Shown in pieces: positions 16,546 through 25,052 of a stretch of DNA of 64,000 bases. Position numbers and translations under genes: made by a program. Source of the DNA: Pseudomonas persica. Lineage in GTDB: Bacteria > Pseudomonadota > Gammaproteobacteria > Pseudomonadales > Pseudomonadaceae. The notes beneath the pieces are model-generated. The model was given only the letters and a program-made list of their open reading frames with translations. It was not told where the DNA came from and searched no databases. Positions within the stretch are counted from its first letter, which is position 1. Every line of letters begins with the position of its first letter. Location of the stretch: contig NZ_OLKL01000037.1 in assembly GCF_900291015.1 (NCBI RefSeq), forward strand, positions 1 through 64,000, written 5' to 3'.

Positions 16546-17388
16546 TCAGCGCAGCTTGCCCATGTAGCTTTCCAGCGGGTCCTTGCCCAGCACGCCCTGG
16601 GCATTGGCCAGGGCGTCGATGAACAGGGAGAACAGCTCGGACTGGGTGCCGATGTCGAGCTTGGCGTAGACGTTCTTGCGGTGAGACTTGATGGTGTCCT
16701 CCGACACCCCCAGGCGCTCGGCCAGCGACTTGGTCGAGTGGCCACGCAATATCAGCTGGGCGATACGGCATTCACGCTCGGTCAGTAGCGAGCTGCCGAA
16801 GTTGTTCAGGGCCGCGTGGATGCGCTGCTCGAGGATGTTCTCGAAGCGCCCGGTGCGGCTGTCCAGCCCGGCGAAGTGCTTGCTGAGCACCGCCAGCACC
16901 CAGGGCGTGATACGCCCGAACAGCGCACGGGTTTGACCATCGAGCTTGTCGGTGAACGCCAGCGATACCGCCAGGCTTTGCCCGGGTGCGACCTGCAGGA
17001 TGTAGTTGAGCTCATCCTCCAGGTGCGAGTGCCGGTAGAACGACTGGTAGTACTCGCTGAGCTCGAAATGGTCGGGCGCCACTTCGAACAGGCCGTAGCA
17101 ACCGGACTCGACCTGCTCCACACAGGCGCCGTAGAACGGGTCGAGCAGGTAGAAGCCGGACAGGTAGCGGCTGACATTGCCTTCGGGCTGCCAGGGCGCC
17201 TTGTCATCCTGCTCGAACAGTGCGCAAGGCATGCCGTCGTGTGGGTACAGGTACACCGTGGTCGCCTGGATTGGCCGGATCACACCCAGTGCCGCAAACA
17301 GGTTGGCGGCAAAGCCCGGTCGGCCAATGGCCTCGGTGACCTTGGCCTGGTGCTCGAACCAACGTTGTGAAAGCAATTGATCAGTCAC
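16546..17388 (-). CDS. LuxR-type transcriptional regulator of the amine cluster
   Basis: A regulator of about 280 residues with a C-terminal LuxR helix-turn-helix: LTERECRIAQLILRGHSTKS, then ERLGVSEDTIKSHRKNVYAK. The N-terminal 200 residues form a sensor domain I cannot assign; it lacks the receiver Asp pattern and a clear autoinducer-binding signature. I prefer the GTG start (VTDQLLSQRW), which has AGG about 9 nt upstream and avoids overlap with the palindromes; an in-frame ATG at 17460 would add 24 residues. The gene is followed by the SpuC-like aminotransferase and is divergent from an APC permease, with a perfect 19-bp inverted repeat between them. It probably activates amine uptake and breakdown. 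Confidence 0.82.
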   Translation of the reverse strand: MTDQLLSQRWFEHQAKVTEAIGRPGFAANLFAALGVIRPIQATTVYLYPHDGMPCALFEQDDKAPWQPEGNVSRYLSGFYLLDPFYGACVEQVESGCYGLFEVAPDHFELSEYYQSFYRHSHLEDELNYILQVAPGQSLAVSLAFTDKLDGQTRALFGRITPWVLAVLSKHFAGLDSRTGRFENILEQRIHAALNNFGSSLLTERECRIAQLILRGHSTKSLAERLGVSEDTIKSHRKNVYAKLDIGTQSELFSLFIDALANAQGVLGKDPLESYMGKLR

Positions 17389-17473
17389 TGTGGGCCTGCC
17401 GTATGACGTAAGGCACCGCCGCCAGTGCGGTGCGTTGATGAGCAGATACTCCCATGGCATTGCGGCCACCGAA

Positions 17474-17529
17474 ATCACCCTTTGGGGTGAGCGGCTGCAG
17501 CGCTTGCCCGGCTCACCCCAAAGGGTGAT
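17474..17529. promoter_or_regulatory. Perfect inverted repeat between LuxR and permease genes, twin operator candidate
   Basis: ATCACCCTTTGGGGTGAGC and its exact reverse complement are separated by 18 bp. Each arm is itself a 16-bp palindrome, TCACCC-N4-GGGTGA (17475-17490 and 17513-17528), and the two centres are 38 bp apart. This looks like two operators for a dimeric regulator, most simply the adjacent LuxR protein. Confidence 0.6.
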
Positions 17530-17668
17530 TCCGGGTACCTGCAGGGTATGGGAGCATCAACCCGCCCCAGCGCTGCGAGCCTTTCGCTCAACCTCCTTGC
17601 ACAACGCCCACCGGTAGCGAGCCTGCTCGCCTGCCGCGGTGTCCTGCATCCCTTTTCAGGAGTTAGCA

Positions 17669-19063
17669 ATGCATACAACAACAAGTACAGCCCAAAGCCC
17701 TGCACATAGCCCCGCCCCGCATGCACCTTCGCAACCCGGCGCCAACACCGGCTGCTTCCGCAAGTCCATGGGGATGACCGCCCTGGTGCTGTTCGGCCTT
17801 GCCTACATGGTGCCGCTGGCCGTGTTCACCACCTACGGCCTGGTCACCCAGATGACCAAAGGGCACCTGCCCACCGCCTACCTGCTGACCCTCGCCGCCA
17901 TGCTGCTGACCGCCTACAGCTACGGCCGCATGGTCCAGGCCCACCCCTACTCCGGCTCGGTCTACACCTACACGCGCAAGGCCTTCGGCAGCCACATCGG
18001 CTTCATCGCCGGCTGGACCCTGCTGCTCGACTACATCTTCCTGCCGCTGCTCAGCTACCTGCTGATCGGCATCTACATGTCGGAATACTTCCCGGCCATC
18101 CACGCCTGGGTGTGGGTGGCGGGCTCCATTGCCCTGGTCACCTTCCTCAACCTGATCGGCATCGAGTCGATCACCCGGGTCAACTGGATCCTGGTGGTGG
18201 TGCAACTGGTGTTCATCATCGTCTTCGTCACCTTGTCCATCCACAACCTCAGCGGGCAGGCGCAGCCGCTGTCGCTGCTGGCGCCCTTCCACCACGAAGG
18301 TTTCAGCGTGCCGTTGATCATGACCGGTGCCGCCGTGCTGTGCCTGTCGTTTCTGGGCTTCGATGCGGTGTCGACCATGGCCGAGGAAACCAGCAACCCG
18401 ACCTACCGCATTCCGGTGGCGATCCTCGCCGTGTCACTGATCGGTGGCCTGTTGTTCCTGGTGGTGTCGTACTGCGCACAGATGGTGTTCCCTGACTGGG
18501 GCAGCTTCGCCGACCCGGACTCGGCGTCGGTGGACGTCATGCGCCGGGTCGGCGGCGAGCTGCTGGTGACCGCCTTCACCGCCACCTATGTGGCCGGCTG
18601 CTTCGCCTCGGCCATGGTGTCCCAGGCCAGCGTATCGCGGGTGCTGTTCGCCATGGGCCGCGACGGTGCGTTACCCCGGGCGTTCGGCCAGCTGGTGACG
18701 AAAAAGCGCGTACCGGCCACCGCCATCCTGGTAGTCAGCCTGCTGTCGCTGCTGGCCTTGGCGATCACCCTCGACACGGTGGCCAACATGATCAGCTTTG
18801 GCGCACTGTTCGCCTTCTCGGCGGTGAACCTGGCCGTGGTCAAGCACTACCTGATCGACCACAAGCTGCGTGGTGGTCGCAACTACCTGCTGTATGGCGC
18901 CATCCCCGGCCTGGGCTTCCTCAGCACGCTGTGGCTATGGAGCAGCCTGACCAGCCTGTCGTTCACCATCGGTTTGTGCTGGATGGGCATGGGCCTTGTG
19001 GTGCTGCTGGGGCTGACCCGGGCGTTTCGGGTGAAGTTGCCAGAGTTGCAGATGGCCGAGTGA
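17669..19063 (+). CDS. APC-family amino acid/polyamine permease
   Basis: A 464-residue transporter with about 12 hydrophobic segments after a polar N-terminus of about 40 residues rich in Ser, Pro and His. The first membrane helix (MGMTALVLFGLAYMVPLAVF) and the later LCLSFLGFDAVSTMAEET segment are typical of the APC superfamily helix 6 region that contacts substrate. AGGAG lies 9 nt before ATG. It is divergent from the LuxR gene and next to the transaminase and dehydrogenase genes, so it probably imports the amine or amino acid they degrade. Substrate is inferred. Confidence 0.88.
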   Translation: MHTTTSTAQSPAHSPAPHAPSQPGANTGCFRKSMGMTALVLFGLAYMVPLAVFTTYGLVTQMTKGHLPTAYLLTLAAMLLTAYSYGRMVQAHPYSGSVYTYTRKAFGSHIGFIAGWTLLLDYIFLPLLSYLLIGIYMSEYFPAIHAWVWVAGSIALVTFLNLIGIESITRVNWILVVVQLVFIIVFVTLSIHNLSGQAQPLSLLAPFHHEGFSVPLIMTGAAVLCLSFLGFDAVSTMAEETSNPTYRIPVAILAVSLIGGLLFLVVSYCAQMVFPDWGSFADPDSASVDVMRRVGGELLVTAFTATYVAGCFASAMVSQASVSRVLFAMGRDGALPRAFGQLVTKKRVPATAILVVSLLSLLALAITLDTVANMISFGALFAFSAVNLAVVKHYLIDHKLRGGRNYLLYGAIPGLGFLSTLWLWSSLTSLSFTIGLCWMGMGLVVLLGLTRAFRVKLPELQMAE

Positions 19064-19085
19064 GCCACGCTTGCGTGGTCCTTGT

Positions 19086-19230
19086 GTGCGGGTTTACCCA
19101 CGAAGCTGGCGACGCGATGGATGGCACCGTCTATGCCGGTGTTCGCGGGTAAACCCGCTCCCACAGGGGCCGCACAGTGCTTGAGTTCTGTGCAGTACCT
19201 GTGGGAGCGGGCGTGCCCGCGAAGAAGCCA
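19086..19230. repeat. REP cluster after the permease gene
   Basis: Three REP-like units: a half unit GCGGGTTTACCCACGAAG, a standard unit GCGGGTAAACCCGCTCCCAC and an inverted GTGGGAGCGGGCGTGCCCGC. They fill most of the gap between two plus-strand genes, so they may separate the permease and deaminase transcripts. Confidence 0.85.
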
Positions 19231-19335
19231 GCACCGGACCATCAGCCATGTATACAATTCTCAAAAACCTTGCTTACAATGCCCTGCGCCTATGACATCG
19301 GTAATCGCCGATGCGTATTGCGACAGGCTTAAGCC

Positions 19336-20709
19336 ATGTCATCTACACATGCTCCAAAAACACTATTGGTCAAAAACGCCGAACTGCTGGTCACCATGGA
19401 CGGCAAACGCCGCGAGATCAGGAACGGCGGAATGTTCATCGAAGGCAACCTGATCCGTCAGGTCGGCCCCAGCGATACCCTGCCGCAGCACGCCGACGTG
19501 GTGCTGGACATGGCCGGCAAAGTGCTCATCCCTGGCCTGGTCAACACCCACCACCATATGTACCAAAGCCTCACCCGCGTGGTACCGGCGGCCCAGGACG
19601 GCGAGCTGTTCAACTGGCTGACCAACCTGTACCCGATCTGGGCGCGCCTGACCCCCGAGATGATCGCGGTGTCGACGCAGACCGCCATGGCCGAACTGAT
19701 CCTGTCCGGCTGCACCACCTCCAGCGACCACCTGTACATCTACCCCAACGGCTGCAAGCTCGACGACAGCATCCATGCCGCCGACGAGATCGGCATGCGC
19801 TTCCACGCCGCACGCGGCAGCATGAGCGTGGGCCGCAGCCAGGGAGGTCTGCCGCCTGATTCGGTAGTGGAAAAGGAAGCCGACATCCTCAAGGAGTCCC
19901 AGCGCCTGATCGAGGACTACCACGACGCCAGCCACGGCTCGATGCGCCGCATCGTGGTGGCGCCCTGCTCGCCGTTCTCGGTCAGCCGCGACCTGATGCG
20001 CGAAGCAGCCGTGCTGGCACGCCAGTACGGGGTGTCGTTGCACACCCACCTGGCCGAGAACGTCAACGACATCGCCTACAGCCGCGAGAAGTTCGGCATG
20101 ACCCCCGCCGAATATGCCGAAGACCTCGGCTGGGTCGGCCACGACGTGTGGCACGCCCACTGCGTGCAACTCGACCAGCATGGCATCGAGCTGTTCGCCC
20201 GCACCGGCACCGGTGTCGCCCACTGCCCATGCTCGAACATGCGCCTGGCCTCGGGCATCGCCCCGGTGCGCAAGATGCGCGACCATGGGGTCCCGGTGGG
20301 CCTGGGGGTCGACGGTTCGGCATCCAACGACGGCGCCAGCATGATCGGTGAAGTGCGCCAGGCCCTGTTGCTGCAACGGGTGGGCTTCGGTCCCGACGCG
20401 ATGACCGCACGCGAGGCGCTGGAAATTGCAACACTCGGCGGCGCCAAGGTGCTCAACCGCAATGACATCGGCGCCCTGGCCCCAGGCATGGTGGCCGACT
20501 TCGTCGCCTTCGACCTCGGCCACGTGGCCTACGCCGGTGGCCACCACGACCCGCTGGCAGCACTGGTGTTCTGCACCCCGACCCAGGTGCACACCAGCGT
20601 CATCAATGGCCGTGTGGTAGTGAAGGATGGCCAGCTGGTCACGGTCGACCTGCCACGGGTGCTGGAGCGCCACAACCAGTTGGCACGCCAGTTGGTCTGC
20701 GGCGAATAA
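19336..20709 (+). CDS. 8-oxoguanine-deaminase-like amidohydrolase
   Basis: A 457-residue metal-dependent hydrolase of the AtzB/TrzN/guanine-deaminase group. Visible metal and catalytic motifs: NTHHHMYQSLTR (about residues 71-82), HTHLAENVND, WHAHCVQL and GVDGSASNDGASM, giving the HxH, His, His and Asp ligand set. The sequence matches Pseudomonas proteins characterised as 8-oxoguanine deaminases and often labelled hydroxydechloroatrazine ethylaminohydrolase. It would convert 8-oxoguanine to uric acid plus ammonia in the cytosol. No strong Shine-Dalgarno sequence precedes the ATG. It stands alone after a REP cluster, so any link to the upstream amine genes is uncertain. Confidence 0.87.
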   Translation: MSSTHAPKTLLVKNAELLVTMDGKRREIRNGGMFIEGNLIRQVGPSDTLPQHADVVLDMAGKVLIPGLVNTHHHMYQSLTRVVPAAQDGELFNWLTNLYPIWARLTPEMIAVSTQTAMAELILSGCTTSSDHLYIYPNGCKLDDSIHAADEIGMRFHAARGSMSVGRSQGGLPPDSVVEKEADILKESQRLIEDYHDASHGSMRRIVVAPCSPFSVSRDLMREAAVLARQYGVSLHTHLAENVNDIAYSREKFGMTPAEYAEDLGWVGHDVWHAHCVQLDQHGIELFARTGTGVAHCPCSNMRLASGIAPVRKMRDHGVPVGLGVDGSASNDGASMIGEVRQALLLQRVGFGPDAMTAREALEIATLGGAKVLNRNDIGALAPGMVADFVAFDLGHVAYAGGHHDPLAALVFCTPTQVHTSVINGRVVVKDGQLVTVDLPRVLERHNQLARQLVCGE

Positions 20710-20718
20710 GCCGCCATT

Positions 20719-20763
20719 CGGGCCGCCTTGCGGCCCATCGCCGGCAAGCCGGCTCCCACAGGG
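20719..20763. repeat. REP-like palindrome
   Basis: GGGCCGCCTTGCGGCCC stem-loop followed by GCCGGCAAGCCGGCTCCCAC, a REP variant with CCGGC arms. It lies 10 nt after the amidohydrolase stop and may serve as its transcript end. Confidence 0.75.
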
Positions 20764-20813
20764 TACGCGGAGCGCTTGCGAATTCAGTTCTTTACGCGAC
20801 AGCGCAGCCCAAA
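20759..20813. repeat. 55-nt dispersed repeat, copy A
   Basis: Begins CAGGGTACGCGGAGCGCTTG and ends GACAGCGCAGCCCAAA. It is the reverse complement of 31921-31975 with 2 differences in 55. Both copies abut REP-type palindromes. Confidence 0.8.
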
Positions 20814-20834
20814 AGGCCAGGACATTTTGCGAAA

Positions 20835-21326
20835 TCAGAAGACCATGACCATTTCATGCCAGGCCATGCCGCCGTGGTCCGACGGCGACGGTTTCACATA
20901 CTGATACCCCAGCTTCTGGTACAACGCCACATGCTGCTCCTTGCACATCAGGTGAATAGTCAGCTTGCCCGCCGCCTTCATGCGGGCGATGAATTCATCC
21001 ATCAACTGCTTGGCGTAGCCTTTGCCCTGGTGCGCCGGGTCCACCACCACCGACATGATCACCACGTTTGGCGCCGCCGGGTCGTGCCCGATCAACTCCT
21101 TGAATGCCTCGTCGGACATCACCACTTGGTGGGCACAGCCGCTGTTGATGAATCCGATGATCTCGCCCGCGTTTTCCAATACCAGGAAGCCTTGCGGATA
21201 CTGCGCGATGCGGGTGCGGATCTTCTCCAGCGTGGCCGCCTCATCGCCTTCATAGGCACCGATTTCGATGGCGTAGCAACGTTCGGCGTCAGCGATAGTG
21301 GGGGTGCGGAACTGAGGGGCGCGCAT
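20835..21326 (-). CDS. GNAT-family N-acetyltransferase
   Basis: A 163-residue GNAT protein. Motif A is visible as VVDPAHQGKGYAKQLMDEF (acetyl-CoA pyrophosphate loop), followed by LMCKEQHVALYQKLGYQYV, the usual helix and tail of motif B. It resembles small arylalkylamine/serotonin N-acetyltransferase-like GNATs. I start at the ATG of MRAPQFRTP, with AAGGAAA 8 nt upstream; a TTG six codons earlier overlaps that box. The substrate is unknown and the neighbours give no firm clue. Confidence 0.85.
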   Translation of the reverse strand: MRAPQFRTPTIADAERCYAIEIGAYEGDEAATLEKIRTRIAQYPQGFLVLENAGEIIGFINSGCAHQVVMSDEAFKELIGHDPAAPNVVIMSVVVDPAHQGKGYAKQLMDEFIARMKAAGKLTIHLMCKEQHVALYQKLGYQYVKPSPSDHGGMAWHEMVMVF

Positions 21327-21394
21327 GGCGGGTTTCCTTGGCAATGGCTAAAAACTGCCGCCATGGTAAATGAGCGCCGCCACTGGCGCGAAGG

Positions 21395-21413
21395 GGGGGC
21401 GCAGAGCGCCCCC
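21395..21413 (-). terminator. Hairpin downstream of katG
   Basis: A perfect 8-bp stem GGGGGCGC/GCGCCCCC with loop AGA, 12 nt after the katG stop. There is no real T-tract on the katG strand, so it may stabilise the transcript end rather than terminate alone. Confidence 0.55.
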
Positions 21414-21424
21414 GGAAAACACTG

Positions 21425-23653
21425 CTACTTCAAGTCAAAACGGTCCAGTTCCATCACTTTCTGCCAGGCCGCCACAAAGTCGCGCACGAACTTGTCACCG
21501 CCATCAGCGCTGCCATATACCTCACTCAACGCCCGCAACTGGGCATGGGAACCGAACACCAGGTCAACCCGGCTACCGGTCCACTTCACCTGCCCGCTCT
21601 TGCGATCGCGGGCTTCGAAGGTTTCGTTATCCGCCGAGGTCGGCTTCCACTCCACGCCCATGTCCAGCAGGTTGCGGAAGAAGTCGTTGCTCAGGGTACC
21701 GACCTTGTCGGTGAACACGCCCTGCTGGCTGCCGCCATGGTTGGCGCCGAGCACACGCAGGCCGCCGATCAGCACGGTCATTTCAGGCGCGGTGAGGGTC
21801 AACAGCTGGGCCTTGTCCAGCAGCAGCTTCTCGGCCTTGACGCTGTAGCGGGCCTTGGTGAAGTTGCGAAAGCCATCGGCCAGTGGTTCCAGCACGGCGA
21901 ACGATTCGACGTCGGTCTGCGCCTGGGAGGCATCGGTACGCCCCGGGCGGAACGCCACGCTGAGGTTGTGCCCGGCGTCCTTGGCAGCCTTTTCCACTGC
22001 GGCGGCACCGGCGAGAACGATCAGGTCGGCCAGGGAGATTTTCTTGCCACCGGCATTGAACTCGGCCTGGATCTGCTCAAGGGCCGCCAGCACCTTGCCC
22101 GTGCCCTGATTCGCCGGCCAGTCCTTCTGCGGCGCCAGGCGCAGGCGACCACCGTTGGCCCCACCACGCTTGTCCGAGCCGCGGAAGGTCGACGCCGCCG
22201 CCCAGGCGGTGGCCACCAGCTCGCCAACGCTCAGGCCCGACGCCAGCACCTTGGCCTTGAGCGCGGCAATGTCCTGCTCGCCCACCAGCGGGTGGTCGAC
22301 TTTTGGCAACGGGTCTTGCCACAGCAGCTCTTCGTTGGGCATTTCCGGGCCCAGATAGCGCGCCAATGGGCCCATGTCGCGGTGGATCAGCTTGTACCAG
22401 GCGCGGGCGAAGGCGTCCGCCAACTGGTCAGGGTTGTCCTTGAAACGACGGGCAATCGGCTCGTAGATCGGGTCGAAGCGCAGCGCCAGGTCGGAGGTGA
22501 GCATCGAAGGCGCGTGGCTCTTGCCCGGGTCGTGAGCGTCCGGCACGCTACCCACGCCTTTGCCGTCCTTTGGCCGCCACTGGTGGGCACCGGCCGGGCT
22601 CTTGGTCAGCTCCCAGTCATAGTTGAACAGGTTGTTGAGGTACTCGTTGCTCCACTGGGTGGGGGTCGAGGTCCAGATCACTTCCAGGCCGCTGGTAATG
22701 GCATCGCCGCCCTTGCCGCTGCCGTACTTGTTGGCCCAACCCAGGCCCTGCAGCTCCAGGCCCGCAGCCTCAGGCTCGGGGCCGACGTTGTCGGCGGGGC
22801 CAGCGCCATGGGTCTTGCCGAAGGCGTGGCCGCCGGCAATCAGGGCCACGGTTTCTTCATCGTTCATGGCCATGCGGCCGAAGGTGTCACGGATGTCCTT
22901 GCCCGAAGCCACCGGGTCGGGATTGCCTTCCGGGCCTTCCGGGTTTACGTAGATCAGGCCCATCTGCACGGCAGCCAGCGGGTTTTCCAGGTTACGGCCC
23001 TGTTCCTCCGGACGCTTGGCCGGCTCCGCCACCAGGTCGCCCTGGCCGGGCGGCTGGGCCTTGCCGTAGCGGGTGTCACCGCCCAGCCAGACCTTTTCCG
23101 AACCCCAGTACACATCTTCATCCGGCTCCCACACGTCGGCACGCCCGCCGGAGAAGCCGAAGGTCTTGAAGCCCATGGATTCGAGGGCGACGTTGCCGGT
23201 GAGTACGATCAGGTCGGCCCAGGAGATCTTGTTGCCGTACTTCTGCTTGATCGGCCACAGCAGGCGCCGGGCCTTGTCCAGGCTGACGTTGTCCGGCCAG
23301 CTGTTGAGCGGAGCGAAGCGCTGCTGCCCAGAGCCTGCACCACCCCGGCCATCGCCAATACGGTAGGTCCCGGCGCTGTGCCAGGCCATGCGGATGAACA
23401 GCGGGCCGTAGTGGCCGAAGTCGGCGGGCCACCAGTCCTGGGAGTCGGTCATCAAGGCGGTCAGGTCTTTCTTCAGGGCCTGGAAGTCGAGGCTCTTGAA
23501 CGCCTTGGCATAGTCGAACCCCGGGTCCATCGGGTCGGACTTGGAGGAATGTTGGTGAAGAATTCTCAGGTTGAGCTGGTCAGGCCACCAGTCACGGTTG
23601 GTGGTGCCGCCACCTGCGGTTTGATGGAACGGGCATTTCGATTCGTTCGACAT
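21425..23653 (-). CDS. katG: Catalase-peroxidase KatG
   Basis: A 742-residue bifunctional haem catalase-peroxidase that removes H2O2, with two tandem peroxidase domains as in the family. The distal triad Arg88, Trp91, His92 lies in IRMAWHSAGTYR. The Trp-Tyr-Met adduct partners appear as Tyr235 (LIYVNPEGP) and Met261 (GRMAMNDEE), and the proximal haem ligand His276 is in LIAGGHAFGKTHG. All key residues are intact and the length is normal. It is divergent from a LysR-type gene across 364 bp that contain a repeated ATAG/CTAT-like pattern, so control by OxyR or by that LysR protein is plausible. No signal peptide; cytosolic. Confidence 0.97.
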   Translation of the reverse strand: MSNESKCPFHQTAGGGTTNRDWWPDQLNLRILHQHSSKSDPMDPGFDYAKAFKSLDFQALKKDLTALMTDSQDWWPADFGHYGPLFIRMAWHSAGTYRIGDGRGGAGSGQQRFAPLNSWPDNVSLDKARRLLWPIKQKYGNKISWADLIVLTGNVALESMGFKTFGFSGGRADVWEPDEDVYWGSEKVWLGGDTRYGKAQPPGQGDLVAEPAKRPEEQGRNLENPLAAVQMGLIYVNPEGPEGNPDPVASGKDIRDTFGRMAMNDEETVALIAGGHAFGKTHGAGPADNVGPEPEAAGLELQGLGWANKYGSGKGGDAITSGLEVIWTSTPTQWSNEYLNNLFNYDWELTKSPAGAHQWRPKDGKGVGSVPDAHDPGKSHAPSMLTSDLALRFDPIYEPIARRFKDNPDQLADAFARAWYKLIHRDMGPLARYLGPEMPNEELLWQDPLPKVDHPLVGEQDIAALKAKVLASGLSVGELVATAWAAASTFRGSDKRGGANGGRLRLAPQKDWPANQGTGKVLAALEQIQAEFNAGGKKISLADLIVLAGAAAVEKAAKDAGHNLSVAFRPGRTDASQAQTDVESFAVLEPLADGFRNFTKARYSVKAEKLLLDKAQLLTLTAPEMTVLIGGLRVLGANHGGSQQGVFTDKVGTLSNDFFRNLLDMGVEWKPTSADNETFEARDRKSGQVKWTGSRVDLVFGSHAQLRALSEVYGSADGGDKFVRDFVAAWQKVMELDRFDLK

Positions 23654-24017
23654 CTGCGGGTACCTTTGGGTCGGTTATCCAGATTTCCGGTCTATGCCAA
23701 GTGTTCTTTCAGCCGAGCGCGTGGGCTCGTGCTCCCCCTCATCAGGTCTACACGGGGCTTGCGAAGCTGTCACGACGGGGTTGGCGCAGTCTTGCACCCA
23801 GGTGCTGACATGCCGCCCACTCAAGGAATTCGCGGGGCCAGGGGAAAGACTAGCCGAGCTTGGGCAGAGTTCTAATAGAGTGGCTATTGAGGGGTGATAG
23901 GCTGGCTCTGTCAGCTTTCCTGTGCCGACCTCTTCGCGGGCACATCCATACAAGGCAACCAGGCCACCCACATGCTTCAATACACCGCCAAGCCCTCTAT
24001 TCCGGAACCCGCCCCTC
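23654..24017. other. katG / LysR divergent intergenic region
   Basis: 364 bp without a convincing gene. It contains the candidate oxidant-response site listed below and otherwise low-complexity GC-rich sequence. The putative site is much closer to the LysR gene (about 110 bp) than to katG (about 220 bp). Confidence 0.5.
23874..23909. promoter_or_regulatory. Candidate OxyR/LysR-type binding site
   Basis: AATAG-N5-CTATT is followed, exactly 22 bp on, by a second ATAG-N5-CTCT. The 22-bp period between ATAG elements equals that of the OxyR consensus (ATAG-N7-CTAT repeated), but the inner spacing is 5 instead of 7, so the match is imperfect. Confidence 0.3.
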
Positions 24018-24923
24018 ATGAACCGCAACGACCTGCGCCGCGTCGACATGAACCTGCTGGTACTGTTCGAAGCCCTGATGATCGAACGCAACCTGACCCG
24101 GGTAGGCGAAAAGCTGTTCATCACCCAATCCACCGTCAGCGCCGCCCTCGCCCGCCTGCGTGAACTGTTCGACGACCCGCTGCTGATCCGCAACGGCCGG
24201 GCCATGGAGCCCACGCCACGGGCCATGCAGATCTTTGCCGAGCTGGGGCCGGCCATGGACGTGATTTCCGCCGCCATCAGCCGCGCCCGTGAGTTCGACC
24301 CGGCCAACAGCTGCAACGTGTTCCGCCTGGGCCTGTCGGACGATGCCGAATTCGGCCTGTTCCCTGCCCTGCTGCAGGCCCTGCGCGAAGAGGCCCCGGA
24401 CATCAGCGTGGTGGTGCGCCGGGCCAACTTCCTGCTGATGCCGGGGCTGCTGGCCAGCGGCGAGATCTCGGTGGGCGTGAGCTACACCACAGACCTGCCA
24501 GCCACCGCCAAGCGTCGCAAACTGCGCGACATCGGCGTGCGGGTGCTGCGCGCCGATGACCGCCCGGGCCCGCTGACCCTCGACGAATACTGCGCCCGCC
24601 CGCATGTGATGGTGTCGTTCTCCGGCGACATGAGCGGCAATATCGACCTCGACCTGGCGCGCATCGGCCGCTGCCGCAAGGTGGTGCTGGCGGTGCCGCA
24701 GTTCGGCAGCTTGCGCGCCTTGCTGCGCAGCACCGAGATGATCGCCACGGTACCGGACTACGCCGCCTGCGCCCTGGCCGACGACGGCAGCCTGCGTGCC
24801 GACCCGGCGCCGTTCGAAATCACCGAAGCCGAACTGTCGATGGTCTGGAGCGGCGCCCAGGACAACGACCCGGCCGAGCGCTGGCTGCGCGAACGCATCC
24901 TGCAGTTCATGGCCACGCAGTGA
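24018..24923 (+). CDS. LysR-type transcriptional regulator
   Basis: A 301-residue regulator. The N-terminal winged helix (about residues 8-65) reads NLTRVGEKLFITQSTVSAALARLRELFDDPLLIRNGR, a clear LysR helix-turn-helix of the NodD/PnbR-like kind. The rest forms the two-lobed effector domain. The ATG of MNRNDLRRVD is chosen because it gives the normal family N-terminus; the frame extends 32 residues upstream without coding character. It is divergent from katG, but LysR proteins of this subgroup usually regulate catabolic genes, so the link to peroxide defence is only positional. Confidence 0.88.
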   Translation: MNRNDLRRVDMNLLVLFEALMIERNLTRVGEKLFITQSTVSAALARLRELFDDPLLIRNGRAMEPTPRAMQIFAELGPAMDVISAAISRAREFDPANSCNVFRLGLSDDAEFGLFPALLQALREEAPDISVVVRRANFLLMPGLLASGEISVGVSYTTDLPATAKRRKLRDIGVRVLRADDRPGPLTLDEYCARPHVMVSFSGDMSGNIDLDLARIGRCRKVVLAVPQFGSLRALLRSTEMIATVPDYAACALADDGSLRADPAPFEITEAELSMVWSGAQDNDPAERWLRERILQFMATQ

Positions 24924-24953
24924 TTCATCGACCTCTGAAGGGTCGCGTTTGAA

Positions 24954-25042
24954 GGCCCTTTCGCGGGTAAACCCACAGGTCCAGCACCCTGCCCGAGGAC
25001 TGCGCTGTACCTGTGAGAGCGGGCTCACCCGCGAAGAGGCCG
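24954..25042. repeat. REP pair with one deleted unit
   Basis: The first unit reads CGGGTAAACCCACAGG, lacking the GCTCCC normally present before ACAGG; the second, inverted unit (GAGCGGGCTCACCCGCGAAG) is complete. The pair sits between the convergent LysR and EamA genes. Confidence 0.78.
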
Positions 25043-25052
25043 CTACAGGTTG

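Noticed and set aside
21545..23875. A 776-codon plus-strand frame opposite katG
   Set aside because: katG has all catalytic residues and normal length; the opposite frame has no recognisable domain and arises from high third-position GC.
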